Source: Eublepharis macularius
Taxonomy: Eukaryota; Chordata; Lepidosauria; Squamata; Eublepharidae
Length of the DNA stretch: 64,000 nucleotides
NCBI RefSeq assembly: GCF_028583425.1
Contig: NC_072801.1
Coordinates: 63,255,766 to 63,319,765, forward strand
Direction of reading: 5' to 3'
Made by a program: the position numbers and the translations under genes. The notes below the pieces were generated by a model, which saw nothing but the letters and a program-made list of their open reading frames with translations, had not been told where the DNA came from and did no database searches. The first letter of the stretch is position 1, and each line of letters opens with the position of its first letter. Below are positions 34,501-47,000 of the stretch, piece after piece.

Positions 34501-37500
34501 TAATCTCTCTCACACTATTTTCTTAATAAAACCCTGAAATCTGATTTTCTCGGGATGATGAATCCTGAATCTGCACTTGTGCAGAATTACAGAACGTGCC
34601 TTCATGGAGAGCTAAAGGATAAGTTGAGGAAGTGGGTAAACATGAGCTATGCTAGGGTGAATATTATCAGCAGCCGCTAATATGGTTATGATGACTCACC
34701 TCTGGCTCTTGTGCTTCTCAGCTCATCGTCCACTCCATGCACCGTTATCAACCGCGGGTACACGTGGTTGGAGCTGGAGGGCGCCGCGGTGCAGGAGGTG
34801 GCTGTGCTTCCTTCACCTTTCCAGAGACTCAATTTCTGACTGTCACAGCCTACCAGAATCCACAGGTGAGACCAAAGCCATCACTATATAATGGTACATC
34901 TCTCCTTAAAACTCTCCCTTTACTAGACACTCTAGAACTAGCACAAGCATTAAATCTTCAGTACATTCCAGAGTAAACATCATTACTTTGATTTCAGACA
35001 TTGAAAGAGCAGCAGGCAAGATGGGCCCAAACCATGGGGTTCAGTTTAGGGAAATATTCCCCAAAGCTTAGCCTTGAAGTTGGGGTATGCCAGTGCTCAG
35101 TTGTAGAGTATGGATAGCTTCTGGGGGGTGGGGGGACAGCAGCCCTACTTCCAACTTATCGCAACCCTATGAATTAGTGATCTCCAAAATGTCCTGCTTG
35201 CTCAGGTCTTGCAAACTGAATAATATTTGATTTATACACTATCCTTCAGGACAACTTAACACCCACCCAGAGTGGTTTACAAAGTATGTTATTAATATCC
35301 TCACGACAATCCACCCCCCTCCTCCTGTGAGGTGAATGGGGCTGAGAGAGTTCTGAGAAGCTTTGACTGACCCAAGGTGGCTTCAAGCGGAGGAGTGGGG
35401 AATTCAACCTGGCTCTCCAGATTAGAGTCCTGCCACTCTTAACCACACCACCAAACCGGCTCCAGCCATGAGGTTCTCAGAGCAGTTGTCAACCGGCAGG
35501 AGGCGGTTGGAGATCTCCCAGAATTATATCTGATCTCCAGGCCACAGAGATCAGCCTCCTTGGAGAAAATGGTTGCTTTGGAGGATGGACTCTATGACAT
35601 TATAACTCTAGCCCCTCTCCAAACCCCGCCCTCTCCAGGCTCTACCCCCAAATCTCCAGGAATTTCCCAACCTGGATCTCGCAACCCTGCTGCTGGCTAT
35701 GATAACACCCTGTGTCTATGGTTAAGGAAAAGGCCTTCCAAGCAGCATTCAATATTGCATTTTATAAAGGTTTACAATGCAAAGATAAAATCACAGTATA
35801 CTAAAAAAAAATCATTAAAACATTCAAAGGCAAAGTTAGCAATTGCACGAACATGCAATTTTAAGGAGGTTCTGCACAATTAGATCTCCCATTTTGTTCT
35901 ACTCAGGGCTTTTTTTCAGGGAGAACACGGGGGAACGGAGTTCCGACACCTCTTGAAAATACTCTGCAATAGTGCTTGAAAATATGATTTCAAAGAATTC
36001 CATGCGTTTCTTCCTCATTTTCTTCTTGAGAGTTCCGCCACCTTTTTTCCCAGAAAAAAAAACCCTGGTTCTACTCGTCTCAAACCAGGCAAATGTCAAA
36101 TTACATTATGTCTGCAGGGAGGTCTAGTATTGTCAACAGGCACCCCCACTATCAAATGAGCCTCCCAGCTCCTATTTGCCCCCTTCCAAAAAGCATTTCA
36201 TGGATCTCAGGCCTTTCCCTGACTTCCCAATATACAGCCACTCCTCTCCTGCCTCTATACAACTCCATACAATATGCCAAACACATTTTACTACAGCCAA
36301 ATCATGAAGTTAAACCTTTCCCATGTTAGTCTTCCGCCTCTAAATGAGCTCAACTCCTCCCCTGGGAATGTCTGTTCTCCTCCTGACATTAAACAATATC
36401 TTTCCACCTCCAAAAGGGTAAACATAAAATTTCTGTATGCTTCCTTCGATTTACCTTCATGTAGTACCCTATCTTCTCTCACCCCCATTATCCCTGGATT
36501 ATGAAAAGAAGAACCATCTATGCTCTTACCTCCCCCTCCCTCCCCCTTCATTCAAAATACCCTTTCATCTTAGTAGACGTGTAATGGAAGCTCCCATCTT
36601 TATTATATCCCTCTGCTTCCACTCACCAGTCTGCTGACCCTTTCCCTTAACTATTTAGGAACGGCTGTTTTATTCTCATACACACTCCATTAAATGGCAT
36701 TTCTTCCTACTTTTAAATAGTCCCTCATATCCTTCCGCCTCTTATATAGTCCCTCAGTGCCTTACCATTTATAGCTGTATCCTTTCAAGCCAGCCCACAC
36801 GTTAATTGCCTTTCAGAACTGCGATGAGTTACAGTAAAGAACTATCTTGTTCTCCTTCAGTGCACCTCAGTTGAGTGGTTTCTTCAGGAACAAGAACAAC
36901 TCATACAAGCAGTATTAAAAGTATATTGGAAGGTTGCCACTTCACATATTTTGTGGGTAGCTAAAACCTGGTTCACACCCGAATGAGGTAGTAGAATAGA
37001 CTGCTGTGCTTCAGAATGCAGGTTGCGGATTTCATTTTTATTCCTTTGCATTATTTTATTTTTTTTATTTATGTCGTTTATAGTCCACCTTTCTCACCGA
37101 AACTTGCAAACAGAAAACCAGCCCAGCATGAAAACAGAGGGTGTAGAACCTTTTCCCCTGCTAAACTGGAAGCTGGACTACACCCCCTGCAGTCTGAAGT
37201 GATGCATTACTCCATTCTACCTTTTCAAACTCCTGAATGAGGAGTACACAGGGCTTTTTTTCAGCGGGAACATGGTGGAACGGAGTTCCAGCACCTCTTG
37301 AAAATGATCACATGGCCGGTGGCCCCGCCCCTTGATCTCCAGACACAGGGGAGTTGAGATTGCCCGCGGAGGGCAATCTAAACTCCCCTCCGTCTGGAGA
37401 TCAGGGGGCGAGGGCCACCGGCCATGTGATCATTTTTGCCGAGGGCAATTTAAACATTAAAAAACTCCCTCCTTGTTCCAGCTGACCCAAAGTGATGTCA

Positions 37501-40500
37501 TTGTGCGGTCCTGAGTTCCACCGCCTCTTTTCCCAGAAAAAAAGCCCAGGGAGTACATATGAATCAAACGTTAGACATAAGCTATGCCAGTAACTAGTGG
37601 TTTACTCACATGAGCAGAGTAACATTTGAAGTGGGAACACATGGAAAATTACAGAAGCTATTTTCACAACTAGAAAAATCAGATGCAGTCCCCACTCTCC
37701 CACCCCTCCAAAGACATAGACACTGATATTTGCGATTAAGAGTTGCCAACTCCACCTTGGGAAATTGCTGGAGATTTGGGGGGGTGTCTGGCAAGGGTGG
37801 GTTTTGAGGAACGGAGAGGCCTCAACTGGGTATAATGCCATAAATTTACCCTCTAAAGCAGCCATTTTCTCCAGGGGAATTGACCTCTGTTGTCTGGAAA
37901 TCAGTTGTAATTCCTGGGGGTCTCCAGGCCCCACATTGGTTGGCAGCCCTAGGTAGCTTTTTATATATTAAATAAATATACCAATCACTATCAGTAACAG
38001 TAGGGAGTAAGGAGCCCAGCAATCAAGTACTTAAGGGAACCTGTCTCCCAGGATCATCCTGTTGTCCAGGAAGAAGAGAACCAATTCAGTTATGGGGCAG
38101 TCGGGGTGGGGGGCAGGGAGTAGTTGTGAATTTCCTGCATTGTGCAGGGGGTTGGACTAGATGACCCTAGAGATCCCTTCCAACCCTATGATTCTATTAT
38201 TCTCGTTCCAGATCTTTGAGGTTGAATTTTGTCATGGCTAGGGTAAGAGGAGAGAAGGTTTGGATAGAGAACACTGGCTACTAGCAGACACATAGAGTTT
38301 ATTTCTAGCTACCCACCACAGTTTCGTCTGTTCAGTGTGAGACAATGGCAGCTAAACTTTTTGTCATGTCAGGTTGTAAAAAAGGTATGAGCAGTGCAGA
38401 CCCACTAGGGTTACCAACCTCCTACTTATCTTCCGACTACAGAGGTAAGCACTGCTATAGAAAATGGTTAGTTCAAAAGACAGACTCTATGGTATACTAT
38501 AGAGACTAAGACAAATGGAAGCCCCTTCCCTAGAACTGCCCACAAATCTCCAAGCCAGAATTTCTCACTGGCAACCATACAGAACAGGGAAATTGAAAAA
38601 GATGTTACACCTACACAGGCAGCAACTGAAATTTAAGACTGGAATTTTAATACTAGTGACGTTGGTAGGTGCTATGCAGTGCAATGCGCCAACTTTGCCA
38701 CCCCACCCCTTTGCCAGAACAAGCAGAGTGTTTCCTCATTCCTGCCAAGTTTCAGCTGTCATAACACTTCCAAATCAATTCCTCGCTCTCCCTGTCCTTC
38801 CTTCCCAAATAGATCATTGTTCTATATACATATACAAGACTGTATACTTAAAAACAAAAGCCAAAATGTTGCTTGAAGGTAAATTCAATTGTGCAGCCTA
38901 AATATATTAAATTGGGCAAACTGAACACATTTTAATAAATTTTCTTTATGCAATCTATTCAGTTTCTTTTAGACACAAGGAGAATTAACATAGGACATTT
39001 TTGTGCGTCAGAATCATGCTTCTCCCAAACTTCCTACGAGTTCCACAGGCATTACTCACACACCTTTCAAGCTTAATCTCACAGCAATGAGAACTAGAAA
39101 TGTTTCACGTTGAAAAAGTGAAAAGCTAAGAAATGTTTCACTTTGAAAAAGTGAAAAGCTAAGATTCTCAGAACATTCAAAAAAATGTCTGTACATGTGC
39201 ATTTTACATATAAAAACAGATGAAATGTACTGTATAGATGCGCATCATCTAGACATGTAGAAAGACCCCTTTCATCACCAACATTTACCTGCTTCCTTCC
39301 TCAGATCACACAAATGAAGATTGAGAGCAACCCTTTTGCCAAAGGCTTCCGGGAGAATGGGATGAACAGCAAAAGGTGAGTAGCGGAAAGGGAGGGAGAT
39401 GCTGATAGCCGGAGGGACCATTCTAGTCTTCATACTTGCTAGCATCAAAGACTCCCTACTGCTAATCTGGCCCTGAAAACACTCAGGTTTCGGCCTGAAT
39501 TAGGATCTTTAAACCCTAACCATCGCCTACCAACAAGGCAATGGGTCAGAATAATTACCCGCTGGAAGGTGGCAGGGTCACTAACATGGCTTTCTTCATT
39601 GGACCAATTGCTCACCGGGCCTAAACAACCACAGGAATCTAACCCAAGCCTCTTTATAGTGCTTTCCTACACTTTACTGTGCTTCCTCCATTCTAAAACA
39701 CAGGGAGCGCGAGGCGAGAATCAAGAGGAAAATGAAGGCCAATGAAGGCGAGACCAATGTGGGGGAAAGTGGTAAGAAAAAGCATGCCCCTTATCCTGAC
39801 ACTTACCTTCATATCTCTAACTCTTCCATCACCCTAAAGATCTCTCCAGAATCTGAGGGTTTCTTCTGGATGCAGTTTTGAATATGGGGTCAACAAAGCT
39901 CAACATGGCCTCGCGGCTCAGCTCCCCCACCACAGTTCTAGGTAGTGGCTGTCTGCCATAGGAATCCTTTTCTCAATATAGGCCCTGAACTGCCACCACT
40001 GGCACCCAGTTCCTTTTACTGCCTATTATCCTCATATAGCCCATCACTTTCTGCCCCACTCCTCCAAGTCCTATTAAGCCATTCCCTCCCCCATTTCATT
40101 CTCTATTGTCATTTCCTAGGAACAGCCTTTCTCAGACAATGCACTCTTATCCTACAGTACCCACATAGTAGAGGCTTCCTGTTACGATTCCACAAGCCCA
40201 CTGAATATAACAGACATTCCCTGTGTTTCAAACAACCTTCCAGACTTCTGAACCTATTGAGCTGTAAGCTCTACCTAAAGGGCTAATCACACTACGATTT
40301 TCACAGTGGTCTCTGTTTACTATATCCATACAACTTCCTCACAGTGTTCCAGTTTGGCTTCCGGAACTGCCCCTTTCCAGTTATAACCTTCCAGCCTCTT
40401 TTCCACCTAGAGAGCAAGAAAGGCCCGTGCGATTCCACCCTTACAGAAGAGATGCCTCTGGGCCAACAGCAACCCCCAGTGCTTCCACACCCTTCTTGTT

Positions 40501-41867
40501 CCTTCTACCCTCCTGGAGCGACTAATCCCAGTGGGGCTGAGGCGTATGTCCAACACCCAGCTGCCTTCCATGGTTTGCGAGGAGCCCCATCACCTTTTGG
40601 CAGGTGAGCACAGAAGGGCAGAACCAGTCCCATCAGTTCAGAGCACATGTTCCATCTTCATAAACTGAAGATTTTTGCAGCATTCTTGGGAGATTGACTG
40701 TGTATGCTCAGATTAAATTTAATTTGATGACTAAAGTTACCAATAGTGGGGCAACGGTAGACCTACCCTTTAAAGCAGCAGGGCCAGTCTGAGCACTTAC
40801 AACGCACTTGGTACAAAATGTTGTAGTTTTTTTGTTGTAGTATCCTAGGCCAAGGTCAATTTGAACTGAAGCAGAAGGTAGAGGGCCATATATATGATGC
40901 TACCCAGCATACTCCTCCTCCTGTGTTTTTTATTAGACAAGTTTAAGAATGGGTATATAAATACATGTGCCACTTCTTAGGGCAGCCTAGATAAGGTCAA
41001 AACTGACTCCTAATCCAGCATTCAGCTTACTGGAATTTAAGACCTTAATGATAGTCGTCAAACCTGCATGAAGCCCCCACCTTCACGGCTTTATACCTAG
41101 ATTAGTAGGCTCTGCTACGTGAGTTAAACAAGATAGCCATATGGCACCTTCCACTTGTCTTTGTTACATATCCAGGAAGAGCTATTGTTTCATTGGTTTT
41201 ATGTTCTGAGCCCAAAGTCTGTGCTATTTCATCTTATTTGCAGGAGCTTCCCACTGAATAGTATCTCCAAAATCCTAGTGTATTGTTAGGCCACCCACCC
41301 TCATTCTCCTACCATTGGTTCTTTTCAGAAGGAACATTCTTTGAAAATAGTGGCATAAACCAAGAGGAATATGGCAAGGAGGAACATGGAGGTTTATATA
41401 GTGTAGGGAGGGCTGTCAGAAAATGGAGGAGACACACAAGGCACTAGCAGACATGAGAAATCTAGAGCAAGGGCAGCGTATAGAAATAATTAGTTCTATC
41501 TTCAACAAGGTGCAGTACTGTTCGCAAGCACGCACACACAAAATCACTCACCATCCCAAGTAAAGGAAATGTTCTCTGCTTTGACCATTTTGACTTCTCC
41601 CATCTGTTTTTCCACAGCCCAAGCCAAGAAATGGCAGCTCCTTCATCTTCACCCACTGCCAAGTCACCCCACGAGCCATCAGATTTCAGAGCAATGCTCC
41701 CAACGAGTTGGAACGGCCTGGATATAATTCCATTCCTTGGGGGGCCAGAACCACCAGATGCTTCTCCTTTCCCCCCTTTCAAATTCAGCTTCACACCTTA
41801 TCCCCCCACCCCTCGTGTGTATGGGCCGCCAACTACCTATCCAGGCTCCCAGCCACCGATGGTCTAA
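31568..41867 (+). CDS. TBX6: T-box transcription factor 6
   Basis: Eight coding exons: 31568-31691, 32591-32819, 33736-34003, 34722-34865, 39305-39375, 39704-39771, 40411-40603 and 41618-41867; 1347 nt, 448 aa (human 436). The start [16 protein letters not shown] parallels human MYHPRELYPSLGAGYR. The T-box DNA-binding domain runs from about residue 93 ([13 protein letters not shown]) to about 273 ([10 protein letters not shown]), with the conserved [44 protein letters not shown] and [11 protein letters not shown] glycine-rich loop ([11 protein letters not shown]) replaces a different human loop in exon 4. The C-terminal region is proline-rich, as in TBX6 trans-regulatory domains. TBX6 specifies presomitic mesoderm and somites downstream of Wnt/Notch signals. 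Exon 3 uses a weak donor (CAT|GTATGG). Intron 4 (34866-39304) is unusually full of transposons. Confidence 0.96.
34229..34434 (-). mobile_element. tRNA-derived SINE, TBX6 intron 4 side of exon 3
   Basis: Minus-strand copy: 'tgtagtgtagtggttactg' A-box region, 'agcttcgactctctgccttg' decayed B-box, 'cctacctcacagagctgttg' body and a TAAATGAAGTAAATAAA-type tail. It lies in intron 3 between the exons at 33736 and 34722. Confidence 0.75.
35226..35463 (-). mobile_element. tRNA-derived SINE (second subtype), TBX6 intron 4
   Basis: On the minus strand: 'gagccggtttggtggtgtgg', then 'ttaagagtggcaggactcta', then 'ttgaattccccactcctccg', then 'gtaaaccactctgggtggg'. This is the classic squamate SINE with a 'cctcacaggaggag' type body. 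It is nearly full length. Confidence 0.78.
35485..35688 (-). repeat. 'tgccaactccagg' interspersed repeat, copy 2
   Basis: Minus-strand copy of the family at 10054: 'gatctccaggccacagagat' and 'tctccaggaatttcccaacc' are its inverted internal words. Confidence 0.65.
35904..36067. mobile_element. Foldback hAT-like non-autonomous element, copy 3 (TBX6 intron 4)
   Basis: Ends CAGGGCTTTTTTTCAGGG and, inverted, CAGGGTTTTTTTTTCTGGG. A perfect 8-bp duplication, gttctact, is at 35896-35903 and 36068-36075. The interior differs and is shorter than in copies 1, 2 and 4: the 'cacatggctggtggcccc' arms are missing. Confidence 0.85.
37249..37549. mobile_element. Foldback hAT-like non-autonomous element, copy 4 (TBX6 intron 4)
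   Basis: Same family, full inverted arms ('cacatggccggtggccccgc' and its inverse). A perfect 8-bp duplication, ggagtaca, lies at 37241-37248 and 37550-37557. The last three bases are CAG rather than CTG. Confidence 0.85.
37740..37950 (+). repeat. 'tgccaactccagg' interspersed repeat, copy 3 (TBX6 intron 4)
   Basis: Runs from 'gagttgccaactccaccttg' to 'cattggttggcagcccta', with the family's internal words 'ctggagatttgggg' and 'gaattgacctctgttgtctg'. Confidence 0.68.
38090..38205 (+). mobile_element. CR1 LINE 3' end fragment (TBX6 intron 4)
   Basis: 'gggttggactagatgaccct' then 'cccttccaaccctatgattc' followed by 'tattattct' is the canonical CR1 3' end with its short ATTCT-type terminal repeat. 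Confidence 0.88.
39096..39163 (+). repeat. 34-bp tandem duplication with inverted TTTCAC/GTGAAA words (TBX6 intron 4)
   Basis: Two nearly identical units in a row, each containing 'gaaatgtttcac' and 'ttgaaaaagtgaaaagc'. They differ at one position (cacgtt against cacttt). Each unit has TTTCAC and GTGAAA in inverted orientation, nine bases apart. It is 140 bp upstream of exon 5. Confidence 0.75.
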
Positions 41868-42010
41868 CCTGTTTCTCCTTCAAAACCCAGAAAACTGGCT
41901 CCCAGCTCTTCTATATAATTTTTGCTTTCAAGGTATCCTGGAGTTTCCCCCTTTCTTGTTTTATCTCTTTGGGGAAAGGCAGTTGTAAACTTCTGTGTAT
42001 CATTTTTAAA

Positions 42011-42016
42011 ATTAAA
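42011..42016 (+). terminator. TBX6: Candidate polyadenylation signal, TBX6
   Basis: ATTAAA, 144 nt after the stop codon. An AATAAA near 42216 is a reasonable alternative further out. Confidence 0.5.
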
Positions 42017-42035
42017 TCCTTCTAAGATTGTAACA

Positions 42036-43866
42036 TACAGTTCATTTGCCTTCTTCCAAGCGTTACGTAAAACAGATTACCGAAGTTCCATCCAGGGACT
42101 CTCCTTTCATTGGTGGTTCTAAAGAGGGGGGAGAGAACTCTGGCTGTTTCACTGGAGTTACATTTGAGGCTTTAGCCATTTCGCTTAACTTAGCAAGTCT
42201 TATCTAGAGAGTCTGAAATAAATCAGGGCAGAAGTTCTCAATTACAACATTTGTATAGCACATCATTTTGAGACAAACAGCACTGGCAGCGATGGGAACA
42301 GCAGCATGCCTTTAAGCAGCAGTAGCAGTAAGATCTAGAAGTTTCTTTAGAGAGATTAAAAGGTGAGATTCTCAGATAATATATTAGATGTGTTCCACAG
42401 CAGACAGAGCCCATGTGCTATGAAGATTTCCATGCCTGTCATCTTCTACTAGTTAGGAGTCTGTAATGGGAGGAAACCCTTGCTTTGCAGGGCCTACTTC
42501 TTTGATACAGAACTCAAGTCAGTCAGGAGTATCACAAAGGGTGATGCGTATTAGACATTTTTGCTCACAATCTTGCAGCACAGCTTTCAACACTCTCCCA
42601 ACAACATTTGGAAAAACAAAACATGCAGTGTACAAAAGGTCATTTTTTTTTCTTAGTTTTATTAGAATTTTTTATCTAAAAAGTTGTAAATAGGAAAAAA
42701 AACCAAATGAAAACAAAATAAGATTAGACAAGAGAGATCACAGGAGATGGAAGGGAAAACCCCTCCTAGACGTAGGAAAAGTGGCAGGAAGCTGCCCACC
42801 CCTTCTAACTCTAAACAGATATCTGAACAGAGAATACCCTTTTTCAAAGGAATAAAGGGAAGGGTGGGGGATTTTGACCCTTGGGGTGGATGGGATTTGG
42901 ATACACCATCCCCACAGGAGGGGGGTCAGGGGGGAGAGAATAAAACTGCACCCCATTGGTCAAATCCTTCAGTGTGATGTGGTCCCAATCTCCCCACCCA
43001 GGGAAAACAGGCAGGCAGGAAGAAGGGGAGGCAGGATATAGATCAGGTTGACAAATGTTTAATAACTCCACTTCCAGACCTGAATGGATTCCATAGATAC
43101 CTGGAACCTCCAATGACCAGAAAGACTACCACCATTTGCAACTTCTAGAGCAATAACTGGAGACAGTTTAATCTGACACTGCCCAGGTAGTTTTTAAGAG
43201 GTGGTAGCATGCTTTGAAAAAAAAAGTCCTTTCTGGTTAACCCATTCCATGTAGTTTAAGCAGACTACACACTGAAATGCTGAGAAACCTATGTTCTAGG
43301 TCTTCCAGCAACCAGACACAGCAAGGTTTGAAGCACTTCTTGTGTTGGCTGCTTTAAATGTATTAGAATGGCACTTAATCCACAGAGTTCCATGGTCAGC
43401 TGACCAGAAAGGTACTTCCCACTTCCTCTTAAAGAGACAGAACTAGTTCAGAGACTTTTCCCTCCCAGGGAATTTAATATTTTGGCCACTGGATTGGGGG
43501 GAAGGGGGTGTACTTTAAATCCAGCTCTCTCTCTCTCTCTCAACTAAGTTTCCAGTACTTCTAGGGAGTAGAGACGCACTACATGTAAGCCAGACAGCTT
43601 AACAAGGAAGCTATCAGCAGTTCCTCTATGAAACCAGGGGACTTTAGGGCTACCATTCTCTGCATTCCTAGATTGATTCTTTTGCAAAGAGTGTTACGGG
43701 AACAAGAGAGTTCTGGGTTTCTCCAATAACCAGACATCCCAAGCAGCATTGTAGGTGGGGAATAAACATTAGGGCAGCCTTAAAAAGACCACAAAGGGTA
43801 GAGAGACTGGCTAGGATACAATAATGTGGAAAAATATACCCAATTCAGACTCAGGAGTCCAGAACT
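42036..43866. other. Gene-free spacer between convergent TBX6 and PPP4C
   Basis: The two genes converge and their stop codons are 2.15 kb apart. I see no exon. A poly-T run near 42642 followed by 'tttattagaatttttt' could be a minus-strand L1 tail but is too short to call. A (CT)n run occurs at 43524-43541. Confidence 0.5.
43524..43541. repeat. (CT)n microsatellite
   Basis: Short pure CT run in the spacer between TBX6 and PPP4C. Confidence 0.8.
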
Positions 43867-43871
43867 GAGGA

Positions 43872-43877
43872 TTTATT
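43872..43877 (-). terminator. PPP4C: Polyadenylation signal, PPP4C
   Basis: AATAAA on the minus strand, 139 nt downstream of the PPP4C stop codon. It gives a compact 3' UTR. Confidence 0.75.
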
Positions 43878-44015
43878 GGGCATGGGGGTGGGGGGAAGGG
43901 GGTGGGGAAGAGATCAGAAAGAGAGAAACCTGAACCCTGCCAGACTTGGAAAAAGGGCTGCCCGCCCCAGCCACGATAGAAAACAGAAACTGCACAATGG
44001 AAATGGGAGGAGCAT

Positions 44016-47000
44016 TCACAGGAAGTAGTCCGCAACAGGCTTCTTAGATGGGATGCCCCGAGTTTCTTGAGGGGCTGCTTCAAAGATAATAAATTCCTTC
44101 TGAAGGTGTTCATCTAGTTCCAGTATGGCTGCCACATTCCCACAGCTGCACATGAAAGAAAAGATGGGGGTCAAAATGAGGTGACTCCATACACTACCAC
44201 CCAAATATCTGCTAGCACACTTTGCATGGGACAAACACCCACAATGTTGCCCTGGGCCCAGAGATTCCTTCCAAGTCCTAAGCAGCTCAAAGTAATATGC
44301 AGACTTAGATCAGTAATATCTACCCAACATTCTTAGACACATCCTTTTATCTCCTCACCGGTAGCAGTAGTTGGGAGCTGACCAAACAGTGAGAACCGTC
44401 TCGTTGAAGTGCCACTTGTACCCTTCCATGACTAGCTGGTGCGCTCGGCAGATCATGTCGATGTCGTTCGCTGCATTGAACTGTGCCACCACATCACTGC
44501 CAAATAAGTAGCCAGCCCCTCTAGGGCTCACCCCCCATCCTGTAGTGTCTGCAAAGGAAGAAAGGTGGAACTTACTATGTGAAGAAAACCAAGCGTCAGA
44601 CAGGATCAAGGGGAAGAAGAGGACTGAACATGATGAATTAAAAAGGGCAAAATAAACCAGTGCTTGCCAAGGAGTGTGTGTGGTATGAGCTAGACTGATA
44701 GGATTCTGTTGAATGCCTCTCGGACTGTGCATGTCCATTCTGCAAAGTTATCACCAAGCCTAGCGGGGCGGGGGAAGTAGACTGATCTCCTTTAGCAGAG
44801 TAATATTGTTAATTTGGTTGCTAATTGGCCCTTAAGGACATGAAAGCGATATGGTTCTCCACCTTCCAGTGCCCAAAGTCCCTTTCTATTTACCTACCTT
44901 TAAGGCAGCTGATAAAGCAACTAGTTGCAATATATCAGCCAGATTTTAAAAAGCATTCTTCCTGCCTGGAAAGAAAGAGAAATCTCAGCCCGAGCTGGGG
45001 AGGCATCTGACACAACTGTCCATTGGTGAATCTTCTGCATAGGATACTCTGGTCTAAAAATGGAGATTGGCCATTCTGTACCAATGGCAACATGAGAACA
45101 ATATTGACGGGCTTGAAAATGGGGCTCCTTTCATTCTGCAAACTATGTAAAACAAGAGCTGTTCAGGAGATCTTTTCTATAAAGCTAAAAGGACTGTCGA
45201 ATAACAGAACAGTTCAGGAGGATGCTTTATAAAGGGAATGGGACTGTGGACAATATCGTTGCATATAGAACGTATTATCCTTTGGCTCTGTGTATTACCC
45301 TGTTGTCGTTTCATTGTTTTCTTCTGATGCGATATCAATTTTCTTCATTATATCCACACACTGTATCATGCCTAATTTTCTATGTTCATTTCGATTCTGG
45401 TAATCCTAGTGCTAGTTCACTGCTTGTGAGAGGCTTCCACATATTTATTGCATTGACTGACACTGTTGTTATGAAATGTCTCTCCATCTGGACCGTTATA
45501 GAGTTACGCTGTGTAATCATTTTGGACTCTCAGTGAGATAGGCTGATGGCAAATCAAATAATAAAACAGCACAGCCAGCCTGCCCAAACAATTTCCCCTC
45601 CACCAAATACCTTTTGAAATAAGAACACTTTACACATCTTCCTGAATGAGAATCTTCATTCATTCCTGAGAATGAAGACACTAACCCCCCCGCCCCCGCC
45701 CTGCACCCAGTCTGGCAAGCTACTCCAAGGGATTGGTCCTACCACATATCCAACAGCTGCCAGACACAGTCCTAAGAGGGGACACCACAAGGAGAACAGT
45801 CTGAAGAGCACCGCTGGGTGTATACTGGAAGATCTATCAAGCACACACATTTTTAATCCCACTTGTGAGGAGAGCAGAATATAAATTGAATAAAATAATA
45901 TCCTGCCCTTCTTCCCAGGAGCTCAGGGCAACATGTTTGGGCTCTCCCTTCCTCTATTTTATCCTCACAGCAACCCTGCAAGGTAGGCAAAGGCAGGGAC
46001 AGAGGGACTGGTCACCAGACAAGTTTCACAACAGATTGGCTGTCTCAGCCCAGGTCTCCCTGTCCTAGCCTGACACTTTTGTTTCCCATTAAAACATCCT
46101 GACCTAAAACTCAAGACAGTCTTATTAAAATTACCACCACAGAGCTCCATAATTACGACCTCCCTAGTTCCTTGTACAGAACAAATTAATCAAAGGGTAA
46201 AATCAAATTAGGTAGGGACCTCGAGGCAACAGCCACCCTCCCTTAGGGTACTAGAACAATTTTACACCAGTGTAAAAAGGTGTCTCATTCTACCAATATT
46301 CTAAGGATTACCCAACTTCTCTCCTTTGCTAGAACTTCCCTTATGAGTCATGTTTCTGAAACAAAAACCTTGACCAATTTTAATGGAGACCACCCCACTT
46401 CCCTCACAGCTGTACCTTCAGGGTCAGACCAAAGAAGATCACACATGGGGCCATCGTGAGGAACTTCCTGTTTGCGGTCTATCGTCCTGATCTGGTCCAG
46501 TGTCTGGATGGATGGGGAGAGACCACCATGGACACAGAAAATCTGGAGAGCAAGAAAGGAACACTATCAATGACAAATATTCAAGATCCCAGTAAAGGTG
46601 AACCATAAGGCCGTGGTACTCAGTTCATGGCTTGTGCGGAGCCATATTCATATTTACCATCAACCAAAAGAGCCATGTTTACTTCCATCCCTGACATCAG
46701 GGAGGCTCACAGCTTACCCATTCCTCCAGCAGTAACTGTTTCAAGGTGGAAACCACTGGCCAACCACAAACCCTACTGATCAAGGGCCTTGCCAGTTTCT
46801 TAAAGCATGGTGCGTGTGCCACATTAGAGAACAGTGCCCAGAAAAGCCACAAATAGCATGTCGGAGATCCACTGACTGTTAGTGCTACAAGGCCACAGTT
46901 TCTCCCTCCTATCACCACACTTAACCTTGAAATGTTTGTTACCACTTCATTTATTCTGATAGCTGAGCTCAGTTCTAATGTCAGAAAACTGGACTGTCCA

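Noticed and set aside
42640-42730. Minus-strand L1 3' tail
   Set aside because: The poly-T and 'tttattagaatttttt' words fit, but I find no further L1 sequence and no duplication, so the evidence is too thin.
45222-45536. 104-codon hydrophobic open frame as a membrane protein
   Set aside because: It is AT-rich, lies inside a PPP4C intron on the opposite strand, and its 3' part resembles a LINE tail. No homology recognised.
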